Counted from the stretch's first letter, positions 20,867 to 31,589 are shown. The stretch is DNA of 64,000 bases from Lucinisca nassula (GCA_963580285.1 OY757015.1:150596082-150660081); one strand, 5' to 3'. The notes: generated from the letters alone by a model not told the origin. Made by a program: numbers and translations.

Positions 20867-21337
20867 TTGTTTGATTTGTGGTTTAACGTCTCCTCAACAC
20901 TGTGTAGGTCATTTTGGAGGTGTTGCTTCCAATTTGGTGGGACTTTTACCCGAGACTGAGATGAAATGACATCTCAAGCCCTGCCACCCAATGAAACCAA
21001 CAGGGCTTATAGACATGGGCGGCCCGACTAGCACTGCTTTGCCTGGGCAGGTTTAGATCCTGTAAGTGGTTTACCAAAGTTTTGCCTGGGCAGGCTTAGA
21101 TCCTGTAAGTGGTTTACCAGTACTTGGGTAAACCACTTACAGGATCTAAGCCTGCCCAGGCAAAGCAGTGCTAGTCGGCCGCCCATCTTTATAAGCCATA
21201 TTGGTTTCATTGGGTGGCAGGGCTTGAGATGTCATTTCATCTCAGTCTCGGGTAAAAGACCCGCCAAACTGGAAGCAACACCTCCAAAATAACCTACACA
21301 GTGTTGAGGAGACGTCAAACCACAAATCAAACAAACG
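20867..21337. mobile_element. SINE-C foldback: inverted pair
   Basis: A minus copy (20867 to about 21125) faces a plus copy (about 21120-21337) head to head, making a large palindrome. Both arms share variants absent from other SINE-C copies: 'tcagtctcggg' in place of 'tcaatgtcggg', 'aacacctcc' in place of 'aacgtctcc', and 'gtgttgaggagacg' in place of 'gtgttgacggggacg'. The head half of SINE-C is missing from both. Near the centre 'gcctgggcaggcttagatcc' is also directly repeated. Confidence 0.88.
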
Positions 21338-21339
21338 TT

Positions 21340-21912
21340 CAGCTTAAGTTTCATGAAGATTGAAGCCAAACTGTGGCCTCTACGGTGCACACAAGGTTTT
21401 AAATATGACCTAGTGACCTAGATTTTCACCTCACAAGACCAATATTCAAAATTGATCCAGATATCAAGTCAAACACTCTCGTGAAGTTTCAAGATTGAAG
21501 AAAAACTGCAGTTTCTAAGGTACACACAATTCTTTAACGAAATTTGACCCAGCAATCTCATTTTTGATCCGACATGACCCATATTCGAACTTGACTGAGA
21601 AATCTCAAGACAAACATTCAGGTGAAGTTTCATGAAGATTGAAACAAAACTGCGGTTTCTAGGGTGCACAGGTTTTAACAAACTTTGACCTAGTGACCTA
21701 GTTTTTGATCCAACATGACCTATATTCGTACTTGACTGAGATTTCATCAAGACAAACAAATTGGTAAAGTTTCATAAAGACAAGATTAAAACTGTGGCCT
21801 CTAGAGGTTGCACAAAGTAAATGTTGACGACTTACGACGCACGACTGACGCACAGCTCACTTAGGATGATCACAATAGCTCTCCTTGTGCACTTTGTGCT
21901 CAAGTGAGCTAA
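21340..21912 (+). mobile_element. Helitron-like 3' fragment with modules
   Basis: About 125-bp modules ('gtttcatgaagattgaa', 'aaactg', 'ggtgcaca', 'gacctagtgacctag', 'catgacc') end in 'acgacttacgacgcacgact' and the 3' tip: stem 'gcactttgtgc' then 'tcaagtgagctaa' (about 21889-21911). This hairpin plus CTAA tip is the same as in HINE-1 and HINE-2. No 5' end is identified. Confidence 0.7.
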
Positions 21913-21974
21913 AAACACTTTTTAAACAGCATGTCTATCTTTTTTATATTCCAAACTGTAGAGAACAACCAAAA

Positions 21975-22530
21975 TATAAATAAAGGGTTATCCAATACAC
22001 CACAGAACTGAAAAGCATGGAGTCTACATGTTTTCTGTGCCTGACTGGCTAGTTTTGGCCAATTAGGCCTCATCAGTGACCCTCAAGTATTTTCAAAACT
22101 CCACAATGGAATAAATGATCCAGAAAGACAAGAAAATATAAACTGCACTATGATGAAGGGCAGGAAGACATTTTACGGCCACCACACATTCCCTTAACAT
22201 CAGCTGTCGTGACTTTCTTTAAAAGGGTTATCCTTTCGAAGCAAGGAATACACCACAGAACTGAAAAGTATGGAGTGAACATGTTTTCTGGGTCAGACTA
22301 GCTAGTTTCGGCCAATTAGGCCTCATTAGTGACCCTCAAATATTTTCAAAATTCCACAATGGAATCAATGATCACAAAGGACAAGAAAATATAAACTATT
22401 CTATGATGAAGGGCAGGGAGACTTTTAACTGCCATGAAACATTCCCTTCACATCAGCTGTTGTGACTTAAAGTATGTTCTATAAAAGAGTTATCCTTTGG
22501 AAGTAAGGAATACACCTAAGAAAAGTATGC
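21975..22530 (+). repeat. About 250-bp tandem repeat, two units
   Basis: Units begin 'aaagggttatcc' near 21984, 22221 and (edge) 22485. Each holds 'aatacaccacagaactgaaa', 'catgttttctg', 'ggccaattaggcctcat', 'tgaccctcaa' and 'ccacaatgga'. The same family sits in reverse at 31590-32275. Confidence 0.85.
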
Positions 22531-22614
22531 TATTTTCAGGGAGATATGTTACTTTTATAGTTTTATTCAGATTTTTGTATTAACTACAAATCACTACCAT
22601 AAAACATTTAACAT

Positions 22615-23391
22615 AACAGGTCCAAGTCCATAACCTTGACCTTAAGGTCACAGGCAAGAGTGGGGTTATTGCTGAACGAAAATTTGTCCTATCACTAGCA
22701 TCATTCCAGATCCATCATATGAGATATTAAAACTTATAATACAAATGTTGATATAAAATTTCTAAGTCCATGACCTTGCATTTGAGGTAGGTAATTGCTG
22801 ATCATACCAGTTATAAACCAAATCCATCAAACATTTTGGAATATGTGAGCTGTTTGAAAATTTAAGGCAAAACTTTAACACTTAACGTACAAGTCCATGA
22901 CCTCGACCTTAAGTTCATTGGCATGGATGGGGGTTTGGTTAAATATAAATTTGGACCCAAATCTGTCATCATAGAAAAAATAAACCAAATCCATAATATG
23001 GTAGGGTGAAAATTTCAATGTAAAACTTTCAAATAAAAGTAACATCAATAAACATCAATAGTTCAGTCAGTGACCTTGACATTAGGGATAGATTCAACTA
23101 AAATGTTGATATAAAATTTCTAAGTCCATGACCTTGCATTTGAGGTAGGGTATTGCTGATCATACCAATTATAAACCAAATCCATCAAACAGTTTGGAAT
23201 ATGTGAGCTGTTTGAAAATTTAAGGCAAAACTTTAACACTTAAGGTACAAGTCCATGACCTCGACCTTAAGTTCATTGGCATGGATGGGGGTTTGGTTAA
23301 ATATAAATTTGGACCCAAATCTGACATCATAGAAAAAATAAACCAAATCCATAATATGGTCGGGTGAAAATTTCAATGTAAAACTTTAAAA
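22615..23391 (+). repeat. Module repeat with TGACCTTGA motifs
   Basis: Two near-identical units (22742-23040 and 23101-23391) carry 'aagtccatgaccttgcattt', 'aaccaaatccatcaaac', 'aagtccatgacctcgacctt' and 'atggatgggggtttgg'. It is interrupted by HINE-4 at 23392 and resumes at 23802. This is the inside of a Helitron-like element whose ends I cannot place. Confidence 0.72.
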
Positions 23392-23801
23392 CTAGAGCTG
23401 CCGCCTAACGGGCGCCAATTATACCCCCGCATGCCTTGTCAGATAGTAACTCCAATATCAATCTTAAGTACTAGTAGCAAGGTGTGTGGTGTGTGAATAT
23501 TAAAGAAATCGGTCAAAGAATGAGGAAGTTATGTGCAATGTTAAAGTTTTTTGTAACGGACCGACGACGACGACAAATTTTTACAAGTATTTGACCTTGA
23601 GGAAGGTCAACGTAAAGGTCAAGGTCAGGTTTGTATATATCAATCTTAAGTACTAGTGGCAAGGTGTGTGAATATTAAAGAAATCGGTCAAAGAATAAGG
23701 AAGTTATGAGCAATGTTAAAGTTTTTTGTAACGGACCGACGACGACAGACGACAAGCTGACTCCTATATACCCCCTTCAAACTTCGTTTGCGGGGGTATA
23801 A
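23392..23801 (+). mobile_element. HINE-4, complete, with empty-site evidence
   Basis: A 410-bp element: 5' 'ctagagctgccgcctaacgg', with 'attatacccccgc' (23418-23430) exactly inverted at the 3' end as 'gcgggggtataat' (23790-23802), and a 3' hairpin 'caaacttcgtttg' just before it. Two internal modules hold 'gaatattaaagaaatcggtc'. The neighbouring unit at 23030-23045 shows the uninterrupted site: the element lies between A (23391) and T (23802) with no target duplication, as Helitrons do. Confidence 0.85.
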
Positions 23802-24171
23802 TAAAAGTAAAATCAATAAACATTAATAGTTCAGTCAGTGACCTTGACATTAGGGTTAGACTCAACTTGAAAGGGATTGTTGTATCATGGCGTGTGGTGC
23901 TCTAATGACCTAACAAGTTCATGGGATAGACAAGATTAAATGGAGGAATATGTATGTCCTATGGAAATTAGCTTCTAGAAGAGAATCACTCTGGCTGGTA
24001 TAAGTGATTACTCTACAGAGGTAAAGATTCCACTGAAAGTCCTGTATGTATTTCTATGGTTGCAAGACAGAGAATTTTCCTTCCACAACAGTCCCAAAGA
24101 TCTAGATCCATCTTATTAGAAGGATAGAGATCTTAAGGATTGTTTTGGAAGAGAATAATCCGTTTTATAAC
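23802..24171 (+). repeat. Module repeat continued, then unassigned
   Basis: 23802-23880 continues the interrupted repeat ('taaaagtaaaatcaataaac', 'gttcagtcagtgaccttgac'). The rest holds nothing I recognise. Confidence 0.55.
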
Positions 24172-25303
24172 AGAATTACACAAAGTAGAAGTAAAACAAA
24201 GATCAGGAATTGATACAATTAACTTACTCCATCCATAAAAGACACCAAAGGGAAAGAAATACAAACATTAAGCGACCAGACCATAATGGAAACCTAAACA
24301 AAGGAAGGCCATATGGACAGTTACTTTCCCACAAAATGGCCATATGGCCATCCAAAATTAAAAGACACAAGTGATACACACAGTAAGTAACAAACAACAA
24401 CATAAATAAATCGCCACAGAAGAGCCGCCTTGGAACGGTCAGTGGAAGATTTCCACTGGGGGGCTTAAATCGATTTTACGTGGCCACAATCCTCGCCCTT
24501 ACTTCCGTCGCGATTTAGACAAATAATTTGTTCAGTCTGCATGAAGGCCTCCTAACTCATCAGTGCAACATCTCCGTGAACACAGAAATCAAAGAACCAC
24601 AGAGGTGAGACAACGGTGAGGACTCGACAGCAAGAAACCACTGAAATGCTGGAGCAAAAGAAAACCAACAGTTAGACTCCGATGAGCCCGACCAGAGACA
24701 GAGCATCAGGCACCAACCAACATTATCTCTTTAATTTTCAATAAGCCTTTACGTTGGAGCCGTCATAGAATCTGAGGCCTGCCCCACCGGCCTGCAATTA
24801 AAGAGGGAAGCAAAGTCGCCAACCGTGATTGGGTTAACTACCATGCATGCAGTCTGTCGTATAATATCCATGTTGTACCCAATCTTTTTATATCGAAGAA
24901 TGATTTTACGAAATTGGGTGCTGAAGTCATTGCGGTTATATATTTTTCTGAATTTATATACTAAGTCACCATAAAATTCGGGTTCCGATAGACCTTGTTG
25001 CAGTAGAGATTTAAGTCCAATATTGAATTTTGAAATTAAATCAGAATGGCGTCTATAAAATTTTGAAAAGGCTTTGCGTAGTTTATGGTACCGATAACCC
25101 TGATTAAGGAGTTTAGCCGTTAATAATTTATTACGAGTGTTGAAGTCAGTTACATGACTATACACTCTAGCAAATCGAATTAATTGCGAAATATAAACGC
25201 CATAGGATGGCGCACGAGGAACATCACCATCCAAAAAAGGAAAATTTACAATCTCAAAATCAAAATCAAGACTGACATATATCTGCAGTAATTTTGGGCG
25301 AGT
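24172..25303 (-). mobile_element. 5'-truncated retroelement with protein remnant and 3' region
   Basis: Minus-strand copy: a coding remnant (24749-25303) followed by a 3' region of about 570 bp running down to about 24172. The 3' region has relatives at 2571-2895, 3869-4185 and 26076-26345, which defines it as part of a mobile element. The three fragments agree on a 3' end near the word 'cttctattt'; here it reads 'acttctactttg'. No poly-A tail or clear target duplication is seen. The 5' end stops at a fragment of SINE-C. Confidence 0.85.
24749..25303 (-). pseudogene. Reverse-transcriptase protein, C-terminal remnant
   Basis: An open frame of about 185 codons ends at TAA (24749-24751). It is open from just after a TAA at 25304-25306, and no methionine starts it, so it is the truncated tail of a longer protein. 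Near its start it reads FDFEIVNFPFLDGDVPR, then PSYGVYISQLIRFARV, and later KLLNQGYRYHKLRKAFSKFY, RRHSDLISKF and QQGLSEPEFYGDLVYKFRKI. I recognise this as the region after the polymerase core in a retroelement protein common in aquatic-animal genomes; I do not assign a clade. The catalytic YxDD core is not present. The C-terminus DSMTAPT is followed at once by the element's 3' region. The frame is intact where present, suggesting a fairly young copy, but it cannot encode an active enzyme. Confidence 0.8.
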
Positions 25304-25333
25304 TTAGCAGTCTTATAACCAAATAATTATAGG

Positions 25334-25415
25334 ACCCCGCCCATAGGGGCTTGAAGAAATATATGGGCTGCATGATGCTTCAACGCAGAGCTGAATCCGG
25401 CCCGCAAACCGGATT
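25334..25415 (+). mobile_element. SINE-C head fragment
   Basis: 'ccccgcccataggggcttga', 'tatgggctgcatgatgcttc' and 'gcagagctgaatccggcccg', then the match stops. It abuts the 5' break of the retroelement. Confidence 0.82.
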
Positions 25416-25757
25416 GCTCACTGGGTTACAGGCAAGAGTTCCGCTTGACATGAGTTTTCGTTCATATCTAAACATGTCTTCATTGCACTAGACCCTTCAT
25501 TATCATGTTGGAACAGATGCAAGACCTTATAAAAATCATCAAACCTGCATGTACAGAAGTGCAATTGCCTTAGCTTGAATCTGAGTAAGGTCTTCAAGGG
25601 GCAGCCCCTATGTGCTTATAGCGTCCGGTTACCGTAAAAACCAGTTCAGTCAGTCAGGTCTTCAAAACAATAAACAACCATTTACTAATAAAGTTTGTTT
25701 TTATTTTCATCATTTAAATTGCACATAATGTAAATTTCCTAAAAACACCCCCCTCCC
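25416..25757. other. Unassigned sequence
   Basis: No gene or known repeat is recognised; ends in a C-rich run leading into the next SINE-C. Confidence 0.4.
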
Positions 25758-26063
25758 TTCCACTCCCCCAACATCGGGGCTTGAAGAAACAGATGGGCTG
25801 CATGATGCTTCCATGCAGAGCTGAAACCGACGCACAAGAGTACTGGTAAACCACTTAGAGGATCTAAGGCTGCCCAGGCAAAGCGGTTGGAGTCTGACCA
25901 TCCATGCTTATTAAACCCTATTGACCCTATTGGGCGACAGGGCTTGAGATGTCATTTCATCTCAATGTTAGGTAGAAGTCCAACAAAAATTGAAATCAAC
26001 ATATACAAATGATGTATACAGTGTTGATAGGGACATTAAACCTGAGATCAAACAAACAAAGCT
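25758..26063 (+). mobile_element. SINE-C
   Basis: Complete in order though diverged: 'catcggggcttgaagaaaca', 'atgatgcttccatgcagagc', 'actggtaaaccacttagagg', 'tgggcgacagggcttgagat' and tail 'gttgatagggacattaaacc'. Confidence 0.9.
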
Positions 26064-26075
26064 GATTGTGTTTCG

Positions 26076-26345
26076 TTTCACTGACCGTTCCAAGGCGGTT
26101 CTTCTGTCGCGGTTTAATTTTGTTATAGTTTGTCTGAGTATCTTGGGTGTTTGTGTGGCTTATGTTATTTATTTTGGATAGCCAGTTGGCCATTTTGTGG
26201 GATAGTGACTGTCCTTTTGGCTTTCTGCTCTGCTGATGTTTCTATTAGGGTCTGATGTTTCATGTTTGTGTTTCTTTCCCTTGGTGTCTCTGACGGGAGC
26301 TGTGGGTTGATTGTATCGATTCCTGCTCATTGCCTCCACTTCTAT
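26076..26345 (+). mobile_element. Retroelement 3'-region fragment, copy 3
   Basis: 'cactgaccgttccaaggcgg', 'ttcttctgtcgcggtttaat', 'ttggatagccagttggccat', 'ttttgtgggatagtgactgt', 'tcgattcctgctcattgcct' and the shared 3' end 'cacttctattt'. Only the terminal 270 bp of the element is present. Confidence 0.82.
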
Positions 26346-26359
26346 TTTCTACATTTTGT

Positions 26360-26578
26360 TCAGCAGAGCAGAACCATTTTAGCAGTTTGGGTGGAGGGTC
26401 ACCCAAGGATATTCCTGTGAAACTATTTTAAAATTGGCATTGTGGTTTTGGAGATGCCATTTGAAGTAATTGTTGATAAACAGACGGAGGGCCGGACATT
26501 TCGACAGGGACGGACAGAAGACAGAAAAAAGGCAATCATAGTAACACACCTTGAGCACTTAGTGCTTTTATGAGCTAA
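26360..26578 (+). mobile_element. Helitron-like 3' end fragment
   Basis: 'ggtcacccaaggatattcct', 'gagatgccatttgaagtaat', a GACGGAC-rich tract, then the hairpin 'agcacttagtgct' and tip 'tttatgagctaa'. The order matches the ends of HINE-1 at 57840-58006. Confidence 0.75.
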
Positions 26579-27655
26579 CAATTGGCTCCCATAGGAGAAC
26601 ATTTTTCATTATGAGTCAGAGTAGGCCCTTTTGCAAGAGCTGTTTTGCTTTGACAAATGGTGAAAAATGAGATGCATCACACACCTTAAATATTGATAGT
26701 GAAAACAACCTAAAGCTGTCAGAGGATCTTATTATAGCCCCACTGCAGCACAATTAGGCAGTGTTGAAATATTTTCAATTCCAGCTTTATACCAGAAAAC
26801 ATCACTGAAGAGCTCGAGCATGGTACATGGCAACATAAAAACTTTTCAAGGGCTTTTACTCCATAATTTCTGGACCATTAGACCTAATTACGGTATACAC
26901 AATTCATCAAACCACTGTTCATATGTGTACCAGGTTTCAACTTTGTGTAACCCTTACAGTTCTTGAGAATAGGTAAAAGCTTCATCAAAAAGGACAACAA
27001 ACGTAAAAAGTTAAGCAAAATGTACTTCAAATAGTTGAAAACCTACTAAGGGACAAAACTCCAGGAGTGATGGACCATTGATTCTTATTCCAGCTTTCAT
27101 AGTTCCTGTCAAGAAAATTTTCAAGAATAGCAAAATTTGAGAAATTACATAAATAGGTAACTCCATGGGTCATGGGCCCTTGGCAACTGTTCTGCCATTA
27201 CAACTTTCTTATTTAAGAGACCAAGTGTGGTAAAAGTTTCATTGAGGCAGGACCACAAAGATAAAAAGGTATCAAACAAAATGTATTTTATTTTTCTGGA
27301 ACCTATTGAGGGATATAACTCCAAGTGTCGCAGGCCCTTGGTCCCTATTAAGGTACAAAGGAAACAGCTAGTTAATGTCTGTTTATACAAACTTTCAGCA
27401 TTCATATTTCCTGAGATATCTTATTAGAAAAAAATTCAAGAATGGCAAACTTTGAGAACCTATCAAGGGATATAACTCAATGAGTTATGGACCTTTAAGC
27501 CCTACCCTTATATACTCAAAACATTCAATCATTGTTCATGTTTATACAAACTTTCAGCTTTCTAGCTTTAATAGTTCCTGAGGTATCTGTCACAAAAGTT
27601 CTTGTGAAAGGCACTATTGGAAAACCTAACATAGGACATAACTCAAAACACAAAC
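26579..27655 (+). repeat. Module repeat, about 145-300-bp units
   Basis: Units repeat 'gggatataactcca', 'tatggacc', 'tttatacaaactttcagc', 'agttcctgag', 'aattcaagaatggcaaa' and 'tgagaaccta'. It has no open frame of interest and looks like the inside of another Helitron-like element. Confidence 0.6.
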
Positions 27656-27663
27656 GTTATGTT

Positions 27664-27962
27664 TTGTTTGTTTGATTTGAGGTTTAACGTCCCAGTCAAC
27701 ACTGTAAAGGTCATTTTTGAGACGTTGCTTCCAATTTTGTGGGACTTTTACCCGACATTGAGATGAAATGACATCTCAAGCCCTGTAGCCCAATGAAACC
27801 GATAGGGTTTATTAGCATGGACGGTCCGCCTCGCACCACGGTTCCTGGAAGGCTTAGATCCTCTAAGCAGTTTACCAGTACTAGTGTGTGGGCTGGATTC
27901 GGCTCTGCGTGGAAGCATCATGCAGCCCATATATTTCTTCTAGCCCCTATGGGGTTCGGGCC
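27664..27962 (-). mobile_element. SINE-C
   Basis: Complete minus copy from 'tttgtttgatttgaggttta' to 'ttctagcccctatggggttc'. Confidence 0.92.
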
Positions 27963-28431
27963 GACAAACTTTGTCTAAGGGGCCCCGGGGTGTGGCTTAT
28001 TTGGACCCCAGGGGCATGATTGGCCGGATTTTTGTAGGTGACCACTTGACATTGTTACAAGCTAAATATCCAACCTCTGGGTCCTGTGGTTTCAGAGAAG
28101 AGGATTTTAATATTTCCCATTGTAAGTCTGTGGGAGCTTTATGTTGCCATGGCAACAAGAATTCCAATCGGATCAGCCCAAAAACCTCATGCAGCCTTTC
28201 CCCATACCTGATGATGCTTCTTATGAAATTTCATCAATATTGGCTATGGGGTATTAGAGATATACCTACTTGACCTCTAATAAAACCTTGACATGGAGGC
28301 GTGGACCTGGGTTTTGTGCGAGATTTTGGAGGCAATACATTGTCTCATGATTTTAACATATTGACCAAGCAATTTCCAAAGCCATCTGGTAATAAGGAAG
28401 TTATTGGCCATGTTAAGTTTCGCATAACCAA
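27963..28431 (+). repeat. Helitron-like module remnant
   Basis: 'aggggccccggggtgtggct', 'ttggaccccaggggc', 'tgtggtttcagagaagagga', 'cccattgtaagtctgtggga' and 'gttgccatggcaacaagaat' resemble HINE-1 and HINE-2 modules. No ends. Confidence 0.55.
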
Positions 28432-28674
28432 AAACACACCTATATAATTTTTACCCCCTTGAACCCCTCTTTTATATAGTAAAACTGGGGTTTACAGGGG
28501 TAATCAATTTTCTTATTTCTGCTCTAAAACATATATTGAGGGTACTCATTAGAACCGCCTCTAGAGGCAGTTCTAATGAGTGCCCAAAACATACATTGTG
28601 GGTACTCGTTAGAATCACCTTGAAGAGGTGGTTCTAATGAGTACCCACAATCTATGTTTTGAGCAGAAATAAGA
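28432..28674. mobile_element. Palindromic MITE family P, best copy
   Basis: The outer part is 'cacctatataatttttaccc' to 'aaaactggggtttacagggg'. The core has inverted units: 'gggtactcattagaaccgcc', 'ggcagttctaatgagtgccc', 'gggtactcgttagaatcacc' and 'ggtggttctaatgagtaccc'. These fold into two successive hairpins. The right end 'gttttgagcagaaataag' is the reverse of the left 'cttatttctgctctaaaac'. Confidence 0.8.
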
Positions 28675-29141
28675 ACAAGAGCTGTCTCATGACAGCATAG
28701 CTTGTTAGCAACAAATTACAAAGATGTCAAAGATTTTGACCCCTAGCTGCACCCCATCCCCACTCACAGGCATGAACCCAAGGGTGTGTTGTCTTGGAAT
28801 CTCAGAAGACACTCCCAGGTACCCAAGTTGTAAATATTAATGCTTTGTGAGGAGTGGCTGTTGAGATATAAGCATTTCAAAAACTTTTAACAGTTTTACA
28901 GAAGTGTTCTAGATTTTGACCCCTAGCCCCACTGCGGGGCATGAACCCAGGGGTCTGTTCTCTTTGAACATCAGAAGACACTCCCAGGTACTTTAGTTCC
29001 AAATATGAGTGGTCTGTGATGAGTGACTGTTGAGATATAAGCATTTGAAAAACTTTTAACGCAGTGTGATGGGAACGCACACACAAACGTGCATGCCGAG
29101 GTGACAACAATAGCTCTCTATGTACTTCATACTGGCAAGCT
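28673..29141 (+). mobile_element. HINE-3, short element
   Basis: 5' hairpin 'gctgtctcatgacagc', then 'atagcttg'; two modules ('gattttgacccctagc', 'atgaacccaggggt', 'agaagacactcccaggta', 'ctgttgagatataagcattt'); then a 3' hairpin around 'tatgtacttcata' and the tip 'ctggcaagctaa'. 'tagcttg' near the 5' end is inverted as 'caagcta' at the tip. It inserted at the end of the family P MITE. Confidence 0.75.
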
Positions 29142-29430
29142 AAAACTAGCACAATTTTTCATCTTAAAATTTTCTTTTTTCTGTGGTAAAATTTACACTG
29201 TATTTGTATTGGCAGGTTTTCGTGATGGGATCAACATTTTGACCTTTAACCTTTTATACGACCTTGACCTTGGATGTACTGTCCTGGTAATTTCAAAATC
29301 GATCCAGAAATAAGCAAGTTATTGACCCTGTTTAAGTTTTGGACGGACAAAGGAATGGACAGACAAAAACGGACAGGGGCAACACTATATGTCCTTCCAC
29401 CATTTTTTGAATGGTGGGGGAATAAAAAAA
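29142..29430 (+). repeat. Helitron-like 3' fragment, HINE-4-like tip
   Basis: 'gaccttgaccttggatgtac', a GGACGGACA-type tract, then 'accattttttgaatggt' forming a hairpin, followed by 'gggggaataaa'. The tip pattern, hairpin then G-run then ATAA, resembles HINE-4. Confidence 0.55.
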
Positions 29431-29849
29431 AAGGTTTGCTACAGGAGCAAACTTCAACAATGACAAATTTTTATAGAAAAATTAATACAGATGAAAATAG
29501 CTGAATTTGAAAACAACATAGAGCCTGAAATGGCGGTTCATAATGAGTTGCCCCATCTAGATCTGAACTGTTTGCCCTCTAGTCTTTGAATTTTCAATAG
29601 GATATTGCTTTGATGAAACGTTGTTTTAATGTTGCAGAAGCAGATTTTGTTATCAACTTTTTGTGCTTGAAGGGTTGAACTCTCAAGAGTATGTCAAGGT
29701 TTCGTTTCTAAGACAGGTATGGTAGTTGTCAGCCCCTTTCTCTGTCTGTCTTGGAGTTGGATTCTCTGGTTACCAGCCAACAGCTGCCAGTGTCATAGTT
29801 CTCCATGAAAACCTATAAAAAATGTTAAATGTATTATTAATGAGTATGG
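29431..29849. other. Unassigned sequence
   Basis: No gene or repeat is identified apart from a possible hairpin-MITE arm at 29556-29578 ('agatctgaactgtttgccct'). Confidence 0.4.
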
Positions 29850-29863
29850 ATATACCTTTATGT

Positions 29864-30194
29864 ACCGGCCCCGATAGCTTAGTTGGTAGAGTGTCCGCTC
29901 CCGGGAACAGGAGGTCACGGGTTCGATCCCGGGCCGGGATATACCAAAGCTGTTAGAAATGGTACTAGCTGCTCCTCGCTTGGCACTCAGATTTACGGGG
30001 TAGAGCTAGGCCTGGTCGACCCAGTGTCAGGATAATGTGACTGGGTGTGGTATCATGTAATCTGTCTGGGACATGATACTTCAGTGAAGCAGCACTATAA
30101 AAGTGAGCATTGAGCTCCCTGTCGCAACCAGACACCGTCGTGATATGACTGAAAAATTTTTGAAAGAACGTTAAACACGAATTCACACACACAC
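29864..30194 (+). mobile_element. SINE-E, full length, with 14-bp target-site duplication
   Basis: A tRNA-like head: 'ccggccccgatagcttagtt', A box 'tagcttagttggtagag' and B box 'gggttcgatccc'. The anticodon arm is irregular, so I do not assign an amino acid. Body 'ctgctcctcgcttggcactc' and 'agtgtcaggataatgtgact'; tail 'gaacgttaaacacgaattca' with (CA)n. Flanked by 'atatacctttatgt' (29850-29863) and 'atataccttcatgt' (30195-30208). It is a SINE, not a working tRNA gene. Confidence 0.92.
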
Positions 30195-30208
30195 ATATAC
30201 CTTCATGT

Positions 30209-30862
30209 TATTTTGCTTCTAAATGTAAATGCGACACAAGTTTTGAGATTTCCTGTTTGCCATCCTAACAAAGAAATACTTCCAAATGGTGGCAACACTT
30301 AATTAAATAAAAAAAACTTGCTCCCTTAAAGACTTAAGAGGCCTCAAGGGAACATGGTCTTTTAGAACAAATGCCAATGTAATGGGAGGCAAATTCTTGA
30401 TAACATTAATCATCCCTGAAAGTACTCTCATTTATATCCATGTTCTTTGCATGCATGCATACATGCATGCATTTAGAAATCCTGAGTTTAACCAAGTTGT
30501 TTTTTAAATACAGTACTAAAGTAGTTCTCACTGAAAATAAGGGAAATTCTTTTTGACAATATCTAACTCATTATCACAAAGTTCATGGAAAACAACTCTC
30601 TCACCCCTGTAGGAATTCTTTCTACTTGTAGCCTAATAGTGAATAAATACTGAGACAGACATAAATGAGCAAACAGTAGTCCCAGATCCTTAGAACAGTC
30701 TTATCAGAGGTTACACTATCTGTCATTTGATCCCCATCTTTTGGCAAATACCTGGATTATAAAACCACACTCTTCCATTTCCAAGACAATAATCATAATT
30801 AATAGTTATTATTGTATGTGTCCAAGTCTTAAGAATTTTTAAGAAAGTATAGAACTTTCTCA
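30209..30862. other. Unassigned AT-rich sequence
   Basis: No gene supported. A (CATG)n-like stretch 'gcatgcatgcatacatgcat' lies near 30449. Confidence 0.4.
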
Positions 30863-31133
30863 GCCCCCGCCTATCTGGGCTTGAAGAAATAGATGGGCTG
30901 CATGATGCCTCCACGCAGAGCTGAAACCGCCCCACACATGAGTACTGGTAAACAGCTTAAAGTCGGACCGTCCATGCTTATAAACCCTATTGGTTTCATT
31001 GGGTGGCAGGGCTTGAGATGTCATTTCATCTCAATGTCATGTCAAAGTCCTATAAAATTGGAAGCAACGTCTCCAAAATGACCTTTACAGTGTTGACGGG
31101 GAAGTTAAACCGCAAATCAAACAAACAAAATAG
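30863..31133 (+). mobile_element. SINE-C with internal deletion
   Basis: The head and tail are complete, but between 'gtaaacagcttaaa' and 'gtcggaccgtccatgcttat' the 'gaggatctaagcctgcccag' segment is lost. Confidence 0.9.
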
Positions 31134-31359
31134 AACTTTCTGTATTTGTTCCTGACTATTTAAAGACTTACTAAAAGACTTGATCACAGACAGATGTGCA
31201 TTCCAAGGTGCAGATCAGTGTTCCTTCATGGTGCACTTCCTCACTTATGTGGTAGGTCGAATTTTGAGCCACTGGACTGTCGGGCACTGAAATGTTGATA
31301 TCATATTATGGGTTATGTTCAAATGAAAGGCTGAATACGTTAATTGCCCTCATTATTGG

Positions 31360-31555
31360 GATGTATGGATGACTTGTTATTTTACATTCTTTTCAACAGT
31401 ATTTTCGTCATACCAAGACGATCATAGGCTGATAATGAAATGTTGTGTGCAATGGAATCCAGTTGACGTTTAAGAAGATTTTGCATCAAATGGGGTGAAC
31501 TCAGGACTGCTAGATCAGTAGGCCAGCACTTAACCCACTGAGCTACCATGGTTCT
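31360..31555 (-). mobile_element. SINE-F
   Basis: Read on the minus strand: tRNA-like head 'ggtagctcagtgggttaag', 'ggcctactgatctagcagtc', body 'gcaaaatcttctt', 'actggattccattg', 'tatgacgaaaatactgttga' and tail 'aaaataacaagtcatcca'. It is colinear with the plus copy at 49422-49612, which confirms the family. Confidence 0.8.
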
Positions 31556-31589
31556 GCCTCGACACTGGGAAGCTTTAATCCATTACTTC

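Noticed and set aside
21120..21180. Perfect short palindrome considered as an operator site
   Set aside because: It is the centre of the SINE-C foldback and is explained by that.
29864..29940. tRNA-like sequence with A and B boxes (also at 4579, 15438, 32670, 47199, 49422)
   Set aside because: Each continues into a family-specific body and tail shared by other copies, and several have target-site duplications. These are SINE heads, not working tRNA genes.
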